From DATEGZ01 sp035519535 (GTDB lineage: Bacteria; Acidobacteriota; Vicinamibacteria; Vicinamibacterales; SCN-69-37): a stretch of DNA of 64,000 nt. The stretch is taken from positions 1 through 64,000 of the forward strand of contig DATIWF010000080.1 of assembly GCA_035519535.1 (NCBI GenBank), written 5' to 3'. Both the position numbers and the translations under genes were made by a program. Positions 17,355 through 25,036 of this stretch are shown piece by piece. Position 1 is the stretch's first letter. Each line of letters begins with the position of its first letter. Below the pieces are notes generated by a model. That model was not told where the DNA came from. It saw only the letters and a program-made list of their open reading frames with translations, and did not search any database.

Positions 17355-18743
17355 TCACCCGGCGCAGGCCGCCTCCACCTCCGCCGCCGTTTTCGGAATC
17401 GCCGGCCCCAGCACCCGGCACCCCGCTGCCGTGACCACCACGTCGTCCTCGATCCGGTACCCGCGCGCGTCGCGGAACTTGTCGATCTCCTTGAAGTTGA
17501 GGAAGGCCGCGTTCGTCTTCTTCGCCTTCCATTGATCGATGAGCGCGGGGATGAAATAGAGGCCGGGCTCGACCGTGAGCACGAAGCCCGGCTCGAGCTT
17601 GCGCGCGAGGCGCAGGTAGTTGAGGCCGAACTGCGGGCTGCGCTTGAGGCCGGGCCCGTAGCCGACGATGTCCTCGCCCAGATTCTCCATGTCGTGCACG
17701 TCCATGCCCATCATGTGGCCGAGGCCGTGCGGGAAGAAGAGCGCGTGGGCGCCGGCGGCCACCGCCTCGTCCGCGTTGCCCCTCATCAGGCCCATCGACG
17801 TGAGGTCGGCGACGAATGACCTCGCGGCGCCCAGGTGCACCTCGCGGTACGGGACGCCGGGCTTGATGGCGGCAATCGCCCCCAGTTGGGCGCGCAGCAC
17901 CGCGTCGTAGATCGCACGCTGTTGGGAGGAGAACGTCCCCCTCACCGGAATCGTCCGCGTGATGTCGCTCGCATTGTGCGCGGGCGTCTCGGCGCCCGAG
18001 TCCAGGACCATGACGTCGCCCGCGTTGAGCGTGTTCCGGTAGAACGGATTGTGCAGCGTCTCGCCGTGGACCGAGCAGATCGGCGGGAATGCGTGGCTGC
18101 AGCCGCGCGCCATCACGACCCTCGCGATCTCGGCGACGATCTGGTGCTCCTTGAGTCCGGCCCTGGCCGCGCGCATCGCGGCCGCGTACATCTCCCGCGA
18201 GACGTCGACCGCCGTCTCGATGTCCGCGATCTCCTCGGGCGTCTTGTACAGCCGCTGCGCGGCCACGGCCTGGTGGAACGCGACGGAGCGTTTGTCGCGG
18301 AGCTTCGCCGGCGCGATCCCGGTGAGCGCCGCGAGCTTCACGACGTGCTCGGCGCGGTACGGCGCCAGGAAATGCACCGGCCGCTTCTTCTTCATCGCCG
18401 CCTGCACGACGTCGGCGAGCTTGCCGGACGCGGCCGTCTTCCTGACGCCGGCGTCGGTCGCGCGCGCCTTCAGCGTCGGCTGCGGCCCCGACCACACCAC
18501 GTCCGCCACCGTGGCGTCGTCGCCGAACACGGTCTCGGTCCGGGCGTCGATGTCGATGACGGCCGCGAGGCCGGGCTGGTCGAGCGCCCAGAAATAGAGG
18601 AACGAACTGTCCTGACGGAACGGATAGACGTTGGCCGCGTAGTTCATGCCCACCTCGTCGTTGCCGAGGAAGAGCACCAGGCCCGATCCGATGGCCTGGG
18701 AGAGTCGGGTGCGGCGGTCGCGGTAGGTCGCGGGAGTCAGCAT
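17355..18743 (-). CDS. Aminopeptidase P family metallopeptidase (M24B)
   Basis: A 462-residue Xaa-Pro aminopeptidase or prolidase-type enzyme that cleaves X-Pro bonds. The N-terminal creatinase-like domain starts MLTPATYRDRRTRLSQ and contains LVLFLGNDE and RQDSSFLYFWALDQPG. The catalytic pita-bread domain supplies the dimetal ligands: two Asp in DSGAETPAHNASDITRTIPV, His in HGLGHMMGMDVHD, Glu in VEPGLYF and Glu in RIEDDVVVT. The first two Asp are 12 apart rather than the usual 11, a one-residue insertion in the loop. The ATG at 18743 matches the family N-terminus. Confidence 0.92.
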   Translation of the reverse strand: MLTPATYRDRRTRLSQAIGSGLVLFLGNDEVGMNYAANVYPFRQDSSFLYFWALDQPGLAAVIDIDARTETVFGDDATVADVVWSGPQPTLKARATDAGVRKTAASGKLADVVQAAMKKKRPVHFLAPYRAEHVVKLAALTGIAPAKLRDKRSVAFHQAVAAQRLYKTPEEIADIETAVDVSREMYAAAMRAARAGLKEHQIVAEIARVVMARGCSHAFPPICSVHGETLHNPFYRNTLNAGDVMVLDSGAETPAHNASDITRTIPVRGTFSSQQRAIYDAVLRAQLGAIAAIKPGVPYREVHLGAARSFVADLTSMGLMRGNADEAVAAGAHALFFPHGLGHMMGMDVHDMENLGEDIVGYGPGLKRSPQFGLNYLRLARKLEPGFVLTVEPGLYFIPALIDQWKAKKTNAAFLNFKEIDKFRDARGYRIEDDVVVTAAGCRVLGPAIPKTAAEVEAACAG

Positions 18744-18831
18744 GGAGAGGAATTGTAGATTCGACGTGGTGTCTTTGACACGGCCCTTCTGCCGACGTAG
18801 GCTTGGCGACTCAACCCAACACGGAGGCGAC

Positions 18832-19584
18832 ATGGCATTCCCTCGCCCAGTTCGAGATCTGCGCGCCCTTCTGGCCAGCGCGACCGCTGCGGTCGCCTTG
18901 GCGGTGATCCTGCCCACGTCAGCGGTTCGTGCGAGCGGCTTTGGCCCCGACGTCTTGAGCGACCTGGAGGTCCTGCATCGAACAGGCCGAACGATCGATC
19001 GATGGGCCGCGAAGTGGTGGCAGTGGGCCTTCGACAATCCTGACGTGCTGTTCGATACGACAGGCGAGTTCGGCGGCCTGGGTGACGTCGGCGGGCCGGT
19101 GTTCTTCGCCGAGGGATCCGGCGGCGGCGAGGCCACGCTCCGCTACAACGTGCCCTCCGACCAGTACATTCTGTTGCCGGTCGCGACTTACCTGTGGACG
19201 TTCTTCGACCCGTGCGCGGAGCCGCGGTGCGCCGCACGAATCGTGAATCAGAATTTCATCGACGGGATCAGCGGGGCCTATGCGATCGTCGACGGGCAGC
19301 GCGTCTGGAACATGCGGGATCACCTCGTCCGCGTCAATCGACGCGATCCGCTCATCTTCCTGGTCGACGCGGGGCCGATCGATCCTGATTCCGGCTACGG
19401 CGGCATTCTCCCGGCCGTCGAAGGCGGGTACTGGCTGATGCTCGAGCCGCTGTCACCGGGACGACATCACCTGCAGTTCGGCGCGACCGTCCCGAACCTG
19501 GATCCGATCACGGGCGAGCTGCTGCCAGGGACGACCGACCTTGACACCACGCTCGATCTCCGAGCCGTGCGCCGCAGACACTGA
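18832..19584 (+). CDS. Exported protein of unknown function
   Basis: A 250-residue protein with a signal peptide (residues about 1-35, ending TSAVRAS) and a good ribosome site (GGAGG, seven bases from ATG). It contains AAKWWQWAFDNP, DTTGEFGGLGDVGGPVFFAEG and NVPSDQYILLPVATYLW. This Trp-rich, then TG-x-GPV-FF, then VP-LLPV pattern recurs in exported proteins of unknown function in several soil bacteria. Two Cys in DPCAEPRCAAR could form a disulphide. The frame stays open beyond its stop into the TonB C-terminal-domain coding region. Confidence 0.7.
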   Translation: MAFPRPVRDLRALLASATAAVALAVILPTSAVRASGFGPDVLSDLEVLHRTGRTIDRWAAKWWQWAFDNPDVLFDTTGEFGGLGDVGGPVFFAEGSGGGEATLRYNVPSDQYILLPVATYLWTFFDPCAEPRCAARIVNQNFIDGISGAYAIVDGQRVWNMRDHLVRVNRRDPLIFLVDAGPIDPDSGYGGILPAVEGGYWLMLEPLSPGRHHLQFGATVPNLDPITGELLPGTTDLDTTLDLRAVRRRH

Positions 19585-19668
19585 ATCGCGGAGGAGGCCA
19601 GGCGGCCTCGGCGACGTCACCGCGCGCAGTTTGCAGATCTCCTGCGGTACGACGCGGCGGACATCTGC

Positions 19669-20070
19669 GTGGCCGCCGCTCCGTCCAAGCCGGGAAAGTC
19701 ATTCACCGTCGAAGTGAAGGCGCCCGGGGAAATCCGGATCGTTCGGTCGCCCGAGCCGCGCCAGCTGGGTCACGTGTACGAGCCCGACGATCCGAACCTC
19801 GATGCGCCTCGCCTCGGCAGTCAGGTCGAACCGAAATACACGCGCGAAGCGATGGCGGCTAAAATTCAGGGTGACGTCGAGCTGACAGCGGTCGTGATGC
19901 CGGACGGGACCGTCGCCAACGTCCGTGTCGTCAAGTCGCTCGATCCGTGCCGAGGGCTCGATGAACAGGCCGTCATCGCGGCCAGGCAATGGCGCTTCGT
20001 GCCGGCGCGGATGAGCGGCCAGCCGGTGCCCGTGAAGGTCACGCTGATCCTGAGTTTCCGGCTGCACTGA
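19669..20070 (+). CDS. TonB C-terminal-domain protein, short
   Basis: About 133 residues from a GTG. Most of it is a TonB_C domain: VEPKYTREAMAAKIQGDVELTAVV, MPDGTVANVRVVKSLD, LDEQAVIAARQWRFVPA and a closing VKVTLILSFRL. No transmembrane anchor or Pro-rich spacer is visible. No ATG is available; the same frame is open back to the stop of the previous gene at 19582-19584, adding RAQFADLLRYDAADIC and similar residues. So the true start may be elsewhere, or this may be the remnant of a longer TonB-family protein. It could supply a periplasmic TonB-like domain. Confidence 0.7.
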   Translation: MAAAPSKPGKSFTVEVKAPGEIRIVRSPEPRQLGHVYEPDDPNLDAPRLGSQVEPKYTREAMAAKIQGDVELTAVVMPDGTVANVRVVKSLDPCRGLDEQAVIAARQWRFVPARMSGQPVPVKVTLILSFRLH

Positions 20071-20100
20071 GCCAGCTTCAGGACCTCATGGCCTTCATGC

Positions 20101-22869
20101 CTACTCGGTTCGCAGCGCGACGGTCGGATCGACGCGCGACGCCCGCCGCGCGGGCAGCCACCCTGCCAGCACGCCCACGGCCACGAGCAGCGCGGCCGCG
20201 CCGAAGAAGGTCGCCGGATCGCGCGGCTCGAGGCCGAAGAGCAGCGTCGCCACGAATCGCGACGCCCAGACGCTGAGCACCATGCCCAGGACGACGCCGC
20301 TGATGACGAGCCAGACGACGCGCCGGAGCACGAGGCGGACGACCCCGGACGGACGCGCCCCAAGTGCGAGACGCACACCCATCTCCCGCCGCCGCCGGCC
20401 CACCGAGTAGGACGTGACGCCATAGAGCCCCAGGCCCGCGAGCAGCAGCGCCAGCGCGCCGAAGAAGCCTGACAGCGTCGCCACGAGACGCTCCTGCCGG
20501 ACCGACGCGCGCAATTGCTCCGCGATAGGGCTGAAGGTCAGCGAGACGTCGCCGCTCACGCGATTCACCGCGTCGGCGACGCCCCGGATCAGGTCGGCCG
20601 GCCGGCCGCTCGCGGCCGTGACGCTCAACTCGACTTCCGCCTCGTGCCGTTCCAGCTGCGCGATCGGCGCGTACATCGTCGCCTCGACGCCGCGGCGAGC
20701 CGATCGGTAGACCGCGTCGTTGACCACGCCGACGACCTGATACTCGTAGACGGTTGGCCCCTCGAGGCCCGTGCGCACGATCTGGCCGACCGGCGGGCCG
20801 GGCGCGAGGAATTTCCGCGCGAACAGCTCGTTGACGATCGCGACCCGCGGCGTGCCGAGTCGATCGGTCGCGTCGAAGTCCCGGCCGGCCATGAGTCGCA
20901 TCCCGTACGTCGAAAACCACCCGGGCGACACGGCGTTGACCCAGGGTGCCCGGTCGCGTTCGGGAAGCACGGGCTGCCCTGGCAGCGGCTCGATGAGCGT
21001 GTTCCACTGCATGTTGCCGACCGGCACGAGCGTGGACAGTCCCGCGTGCGCGACGCCAGGCAATGCGGCGACTTCGTCGCGCAGCCGCTCGAAGAGCACG
21101 AGCCGGTCGTCGGGCTTGACGCGATCGATGGGGGCGTTGATGTCGGCCACGAGCAGCGGCCCTGGATCGAACCCGAGCGAGGCGCCGGTGAGCGAGGTCA
21201 GCGTCCGGATGAACAGCGCGGCGCCGACGACGAGGCCGAGTGAAATCGCGACCTGACCGACGACGAGCATGTTGCGCACGCCGAAGCCGCGGTCGCCGGC
21301 GACCGTGCGCGCCTCGGTCTTGAGCGACTCGTGCGGCGAGACGCGCGTCGCGCCGAGCGCGGGGACGAGGCCGAAGAGCAGCGCCATGCCGACGGTCACC
21401 GCGGTCGTGAAGCCCAGGACGCGCCAGTCGAGCGAAAGATCGAGCGAGACGATCTGCCGGGTCGTCGAGAACTGGCCGACGAGCAGCGCGCTGCCCCAGC
21501 GCGCGACGAGCAGGCCGAGCGCCGCGCCGGCGCCCGCCAGGATGAAGCTTTCGGCCAGCAGCTGGCGGGCGAGCCGGAGGCGCGACGCGCCGAGCGCCAG
21601 CCGCAGGCTCAGCTCGCGGCGACGGGTCGTCGCGCGCGCCAGCAGGAGGTTGGCGATGTTCGCGCACGCGATGAGCAGTACCGCGCCGACGAGCACCATC
21701 ACGGTCTGGAGCGGCTGCGCGAAGCGCGCGCGCAGGTCGGATTCACCCGTGGCGGCCGACACGAGCATGAACGGCTCCGTCAGATACTCGGCCTTGTCCT
21801 TTTCGGACCAGGCCTGCGGAATCGTGGCTTCCCGGATCTGCGGCTGGCGTGCCCGCAGCGCGGCTTGGGCCTCGCTGATCGTCTGGCCGGGCTTGAGCCG
21901 GCCCACGATGTCGAGCCACCACACCGATCGCCCGTCGAGGAAGCTCTCCTTGCCGCGCATGAGCGGCTCGTCGCCGATCGGCAGGATGACGTCGGCCATG
22001 CGGCCGACATCAGCGCCGAAGAAATCCGGCGGTGCCACGCCGATGATCGTGACGGGCAGACGATTGACGTGCAGCTGTCGGCCGACGATGTCGGCGGCGC
22101 CGCCAAACCGGTGCTGCCAGAAGCGATAGCTGATGACGGCCACGGCGCCGTCGGGCCCGCCGTTGCGTGTGTCGTCGGCTTCGCTGATCGTGCGGCCGAG
22201 GACCGCCCGGACGCCGAGCACCTCGAACATGTCGCCACTCGTCCAGGCGCCCGTGACGAAGTCGGTCTCGCCGCGGTCGGCCAGATTGAAGCGGGTCCCG
22301 CACCACGCGAAGGCGTCCTGGAACACGTCGCGGCGGCTCGCGCGGATCTGCTCCCAGATGGGATTCGTCCACGACTGATCGCCGCTGGCCTGCCCTGAGG
22401 CACTGGCGCGGTCGACGAAGACCAGGCGCTGGGGGTCGGCGACGGGCAGCGGCTTCAGCAGCAGGCCGTTCAGGATCGAGAACAACGCCGTGTTGGCGCC
22501 GATGCCGAGCGCCAGCGACACCACGGCGATCGCGGTCACGACGGGCGCGGCGCGCAGCCCGCGCCACGCGTCACGAAGATCGACGAGGAACGACGACATG
22601 AAGCCTCCCACGAGTGTTCGGACCGATGGACCGCGGCCGTGCCGGCGTGCGGCGACGTGCTCGGCGACGCCGAATCGTCCCGCATCGGCAGCCGCGACGA
22701 CCAAGAACGACACGCGCGCCCGCCATCCGGCGCGCCGCGCAGTCTCGTAGTCCTCGGTGAGCGCATCCCGCATCCCGTCCTCGAAGCGATTGCGGAACGA
22801 CCGCGGGTACGCCGCGACGACGCACGAGGCGAGCCACTCACCGGGGCGGGAGGGCGGCGGCTCGCTCAC
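20101..22869 (-). CDS. ADOP-family duplicated orphan ABC permease 2
   Basis: A 922-residue permease. Residues about 1-85 are the ADOP-specific N-terminal segment (AAYPRSFRNRFEDGMRDALTEDYETA), followed by DLRDAWRGLRAAPVVTAIAV, the first helix, a MacB-type periplasmic domain, three helices, a second periplasmic domain and three terminal helices ending LAGWLPARRASRVDPTVALR. The start is GTG at 22869, overlapping the PadR stop by four bases (GTGA), which implies translational coupling. A later ATG at 22599 (MSSFLVDLRDA) would drop the conserved N-terminal segment. PadR-ADOP pairing is typical of Acidobacteriota, and the PadR protein probably represses this operon. The exported substrate is unknown. 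Confidence 0.92.
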   Translation of the reverse strand: MSEPPPSRPGEWLASCVVAAYPRSFRNRFEDGMRDALTEDYETARRAGWRARVSFLVVAAADAGRFGVAEHVAARRHGRGPSVRTLVGGFMSSFLVDLRDAWRGLRAAPVVTAIAVVSLALGIGANTALFSILNGLLLKPLPVADPQRLVFVDRASASGQASGDQSWTNPIWEQIRASRRDVFQDAFAWCGTRFNLADRGETDFVTGAWTSGDMFEVLGVRAVLGRTISEADDTRNGGPDGAVAVISYRFWQHRFGGAADIVGRQLHVNRLPVTIIGVAPPDFFGADVGRMADVILPIGDEPLMRGKESFLDGRSVWWLDIVGRLKPGQTISEAQAALRARQPQIREATIPQAWSEKDKAEYLTEPFMLVSAATGESDLRARFAQPLQTVMVLVGAVLLIACANIANLLLARATTRRRELSLRLALGASRLRLARQLLAESFILAGAGAALGLLVARWGSALLVGQFSTTRQIVSLDLSLDWRVLGFTTAVTVGMALLFGLVPALGATRVSPHESLKTEARTVAGDRGFGVRNMLVVGQVAISLGLVVGAALFIRTLTSLTGASLGFDPGPLLVADINAPIDRVKPDDRLVLFERLRDEVAALPGVAHAGLSTLVPVGNMQWNTLIEPLPGQPVLPERDRAPWVNAVSPGWFSTYGMRLMAGRDFDATDRLGTPRVAIVNELFARKFLAPGPPVGQIVRTGLEGPTVYEYQVVGVVNDAVYRSARRGVEATMYAPIAQLERHEAEVELSVTAASGRPADLIRGVADAVNRVSGDVSLTFSPIAEQLRASVRQERLVATLSGFFGALALLLAGLGLYGVTSYSVGRRRREMGVRLALGARPSGVVRLVLRRVVWLVISGVVLGMVLSVWASRFVATLLFGLEPRDPATFFGAAALLVAVGVLAGWLPARRASRVDPTVALRTE

Positions 22870-23210
22870 AGCGATCCTTTGCGCGGAGCCGGTTTCCAAC
22901 TGGCCACCGACGCGGCGAGGTCGGCCAGCCGCTGTTTCTCGGCCGCCAGCACGCGCTGGCCGCGGGGCGTTAGGCGATAGTGCGCGCCCCGGCGCGGGTC
23001 GGCGTCGGCGGGACGCCGTGCCAGCTCGGCGACGAGGCCCGCGTCGAGCAGCTTCGACAGATGGCGGTAGAACGAGCCCGTCCGGAGCGGCACCAGACCG
23101 CCTGACCGTTCCCGGACGGTCTGCATCACGGCGTAGCCGTGGCGGTCGCCGTCGGCGAGGGCGAGCAGGATGTAGAGGACGGCGGGCTTGAGCGGCGTCG
23201 ATATGTCCAT
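22866..23210 (-). CDS. PadR-family transcriptional regulator 1
   Basis: A 114-residue winged-helix regulator of the short PadR type: LKPAVLYILLALADGDRHGYAVMQTVRERSGG, the wing segment TGSFYRHLSKLLDAGLVAEL and GAHYRLTPRGQRVLAAEK. It overlaps the ADOP 2 start and is probably co-transcribed with it. PadR proteins are usually autorepressors released by a small-molecule ligand. Palindromic ATATC/GATAT elements surround its own start codon. Confidence 0.92.
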   Translation of the reverse strand: MDISTPLKPAVLYILLALADGDRHGYAVMQTVRERSGGLVPLRTGSFYRHLSKLLDAGLVAELARRPADADPRRGAHYRLTPRGQRVLAAEKQRLADLAASVASWKPAPRKGSL

Positions 23211-23223
23211 ATCGGATATGTCC
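23200..23223. promoter_or_regulatory. Candidate PadR operator over the padR start
   Basis: CATATC-G-GATATG (23208-23220) is a perfect 6+1+6 palindrome that includes the padR ATG on the minus strand. It is flanked by two direct copies of GATATGTCC (23200-23208 and 23215-23223). Position and symmetry suggest an autoregulatory site; binding is inferred only. Confidence 0.45.
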
Positions 23224-23273
23224 GAGTCGGACGCATGATATCAGACGCCGACCGAGGACACATGGTTGGCGCG

Positions 23274-23311
23274 GGGCAGAAGACAGAGGGCAGAAGGCAG
23301 AGGGCAAGGGT
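23274..23311 (+). repeat. GGCAGAA heptamer array C (short)
   Basis: About five degenerate heptamers (GGCAGAA, GACAGAG, GGCAGAA, GGCAGAG, GGCAAGG) between the divergent padR and amidohydrolase genes, 36 bases upstream of the latter's ATG. Confidence 0.88.
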
Positions 23312-23346
23312 TGACCTGCTGAACGCTCCAAGTAGACTGACCGGCT

Positions 23347-24777
23347 ATGAACACCCACGTACGTCGTCTGCTTTTGATCACGGCGATTGCCTGGAGCGCC
23401 ACCGTCATCCTGCTTGCCCAGCGCGCGCCGATCGGCAACGGCATCCGCCAGTTCGTGTCGGTGGACGCGCCCGTTGTCGCGCTGACGCACGTCCGCGTGA
23501 TCGATGGCACGGGCGCTCCCGCCCGCGAGGACCAGACGCTGGTCATCCGCGACGGCAACATCGCCGCTGTTGGCCCGGCGGTCTCGGTCACGCCGCCGGA
23601 GGGCGCGACCGTCATCGATGCGACCGGCAAGAGCGTGCTGCCCGGGCTCGTCATGGTCCACGAGCACCTCTATTACCCGACGGGGCCCGGCGTGTACGGC
23701 CAGCTCGGGGAGAGCTTCGTGCGCCTGTACCTCGCGGGCGGCGTGACGACGATGAGGACGGGCGGGAACGTGAACGGCGTGATGGATTTCGTGCTCAAGC
23801 GCCGAATCGAGGCGGGCGAGGTGCCGGGGCCGTCGCTCGATGCGACCGCGCCGTACCTGAACGGCCCGAACACCTTCCTGCAGATGTACGCGCTCAAGGA
23901 TGCGGACGACGCGCGGCGGCAGGTGAACTATTGGGCGGACATGGGCGCGACGTCGTTCAAGGCCTACATGCAGATCACGCGCGCCGAGCTCGCCGCGGCC
24001 GTCGAGGAGGCGCACAAGCGCGGGCTGAAGGTGACCGGGCACCTGTGTTCGGTGACGTACGCGGAAGCCGTGGCTGCCGGCATCGACAACCTCGAGCACG
24101 GCTTCATGCCGGCGACCGATTTCGTGCCGAACAAGGAAGCCGACACGTGTCCGGGCCAGGCGGTGGGGCAGCGCACGATCGCCGACCTCGATCCGAACGG
24201 CGCGCCGTTCAAGGCGCTCGTGAAGCTGCTCGTCGACCACCACGTCGCGCTCACCTCCACGCTCACCGTGTTCGAGACATTCACGCCGGGCCGGCCGCTG
24301 CCGCCGGGTCTCGACATGCTGATTCCGGAGCTGCGGCAGCAGTTCCAGCAGGCCTACGACCGCGCCGCCGCGAGCCAGACGTCGATCTACAAGACCCTGT
24401 TCCCGAAGGGCATGGCGCTCGAGCGCGCGTTCGCCCAGGCCGGCGGCACGCTGCTCGCCGGCACGGACCCGACGGGATCAGGCGGCGTGATTCCGGGCTA
24501 CGCCAACCAGCGCCAGCTCGAGCTGCTCGTCGAGGCGGGCTTCACGCCGCTCGAGGCGATCAAGATCGGCACGCTCAACGCGGCGAAGTACATGGGGCGG
24601 GAGGCGAGGATCGGCACGATCGCCGCCGGCAAGCAGGCCGACCTCGTGCTCGTGACCGGGAATCCCGCGGCGAACATCGCCGATGTCCGCGGGGTGGTCA
24701 CCGTTTTCCGACAGGGCGTCGGCTTCGACCCGGCGAAGCTCAGGGACTCCGTTCGGGGGAAGGCAGGACTCTGGTAA
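23347..24777 (+). CDS. Exported amidohydrolase
   Basis: A 476-residue amidohydrolase-superfamily protein with a signal peptide (ending ILLAQ). It shows the N-terminal strand block LTHVRVIDGTGAPAREDQTLV, the barrel start SVLPGLVMVHEHLYYP (HxH appears as HEH), a probable metal-bridging Lys in FKAYMQITR, His in VTGHLCSVT and EHGFMPATD, Asp in LAGTDPTGSGG, and the C-terminal block IAAGKQADLVLVTGNPA. Residue order fits imidazolonepropionase or prolidase-like members; the substrate is unknown. It stands alone between the padR divergent junction and the tandem-repeat region. Confidence 0.88.
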   Translation: MNTHVRRLLLITAIAWSATVILLAQRAPIGNGIRQFVSVDAPVVALTHVRVIDGTGAPAREDQTLVIRDGNIAAVGPAVSVTPPEGATVIDATGKSVLPGLVMVHEHLYYPTGPGVYGQLGESFVRLYLAGGVTTMRTGGNVNGVMDFVLKRRIEAGEVPGPSLDATAPYLNGPNTFLQMYALKDADDARRQVNYWADMGATSFKAYMQITRAELAAAVEEAHKRGLKVTGHLCSVTYAEAVAAGIDNLEHGFMPATDFVPNKEADTCPGQAVGQRTIADLDPNGAPFKALVKLLVDHHVALTSTLTVFETFTPGRPLPPGLDMLIPELRQQFQQAYDRAAASQTSIYKTLFPKGMALERAFAQAGGTLLAGTDPTGSGGVIPGYANQRQLELLVEAGFTPLEAIKIGTLNAAKYMGREARIGTIAAGKQADLVLVTGNPAANIADVRGVVTVFRQGVGFDPAKLRDSVRGKAGLW

Positions 24778-24869
24778 TCGGCAATCGATGATCGGAAATC
24801 TGGAATCGAAGAGCATCGGTGATCGAGCAGCGACATCGAGGCATCGACGATCGACATCGATGGTCGATT

Positions 24870-25001
24870 GACCGATCCTCGATATCGACACTCGATTATC
24901 GATGTTCTTCGATGACCGATCCCCGATATCGATGCTCGATTATCGATGTTCTTCGATGATCGATCCCCGATATCGATGCTCGATCATCGATGCTCTTCGA
25001 T
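24870..25001. repeat. 44-bp tandem repeat, three copies
   Basis: Three consecutive 44-base units start at 24870, 24914 and 24958 and differ at only a few positions. Each contains CGATATCGA and TTCTTCGAT and is dense in GATCGA and ATCGAT words. Degenerate pieces of the same vocabulary extend upstream to about 24780 and downstream to 25030. It fills the 259-base gap between convergent genes (amidohydrolase and M28 peptidase). No spacer diversity is present, so it is not CRISPR. Confidence 0.93.
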
Positions 25002-25036
25002 CGCCCGATTCCCGATTGCCCGATTCGCGATTGGGA

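Noticed and set aside
22599..22869. ATG at 22599 as start of ADOP 2
   Set aside because: It would remove the conserved N-terminal segment seen in PadR-linked ADOP proteins; the GTG at 22869 overlapping the padR stop fits the family.
24870..25001. CRISPR array
   Set aside because: The units are contiguous, near-identical 44-mers with no variable spacers, and no cas gene is nearby.
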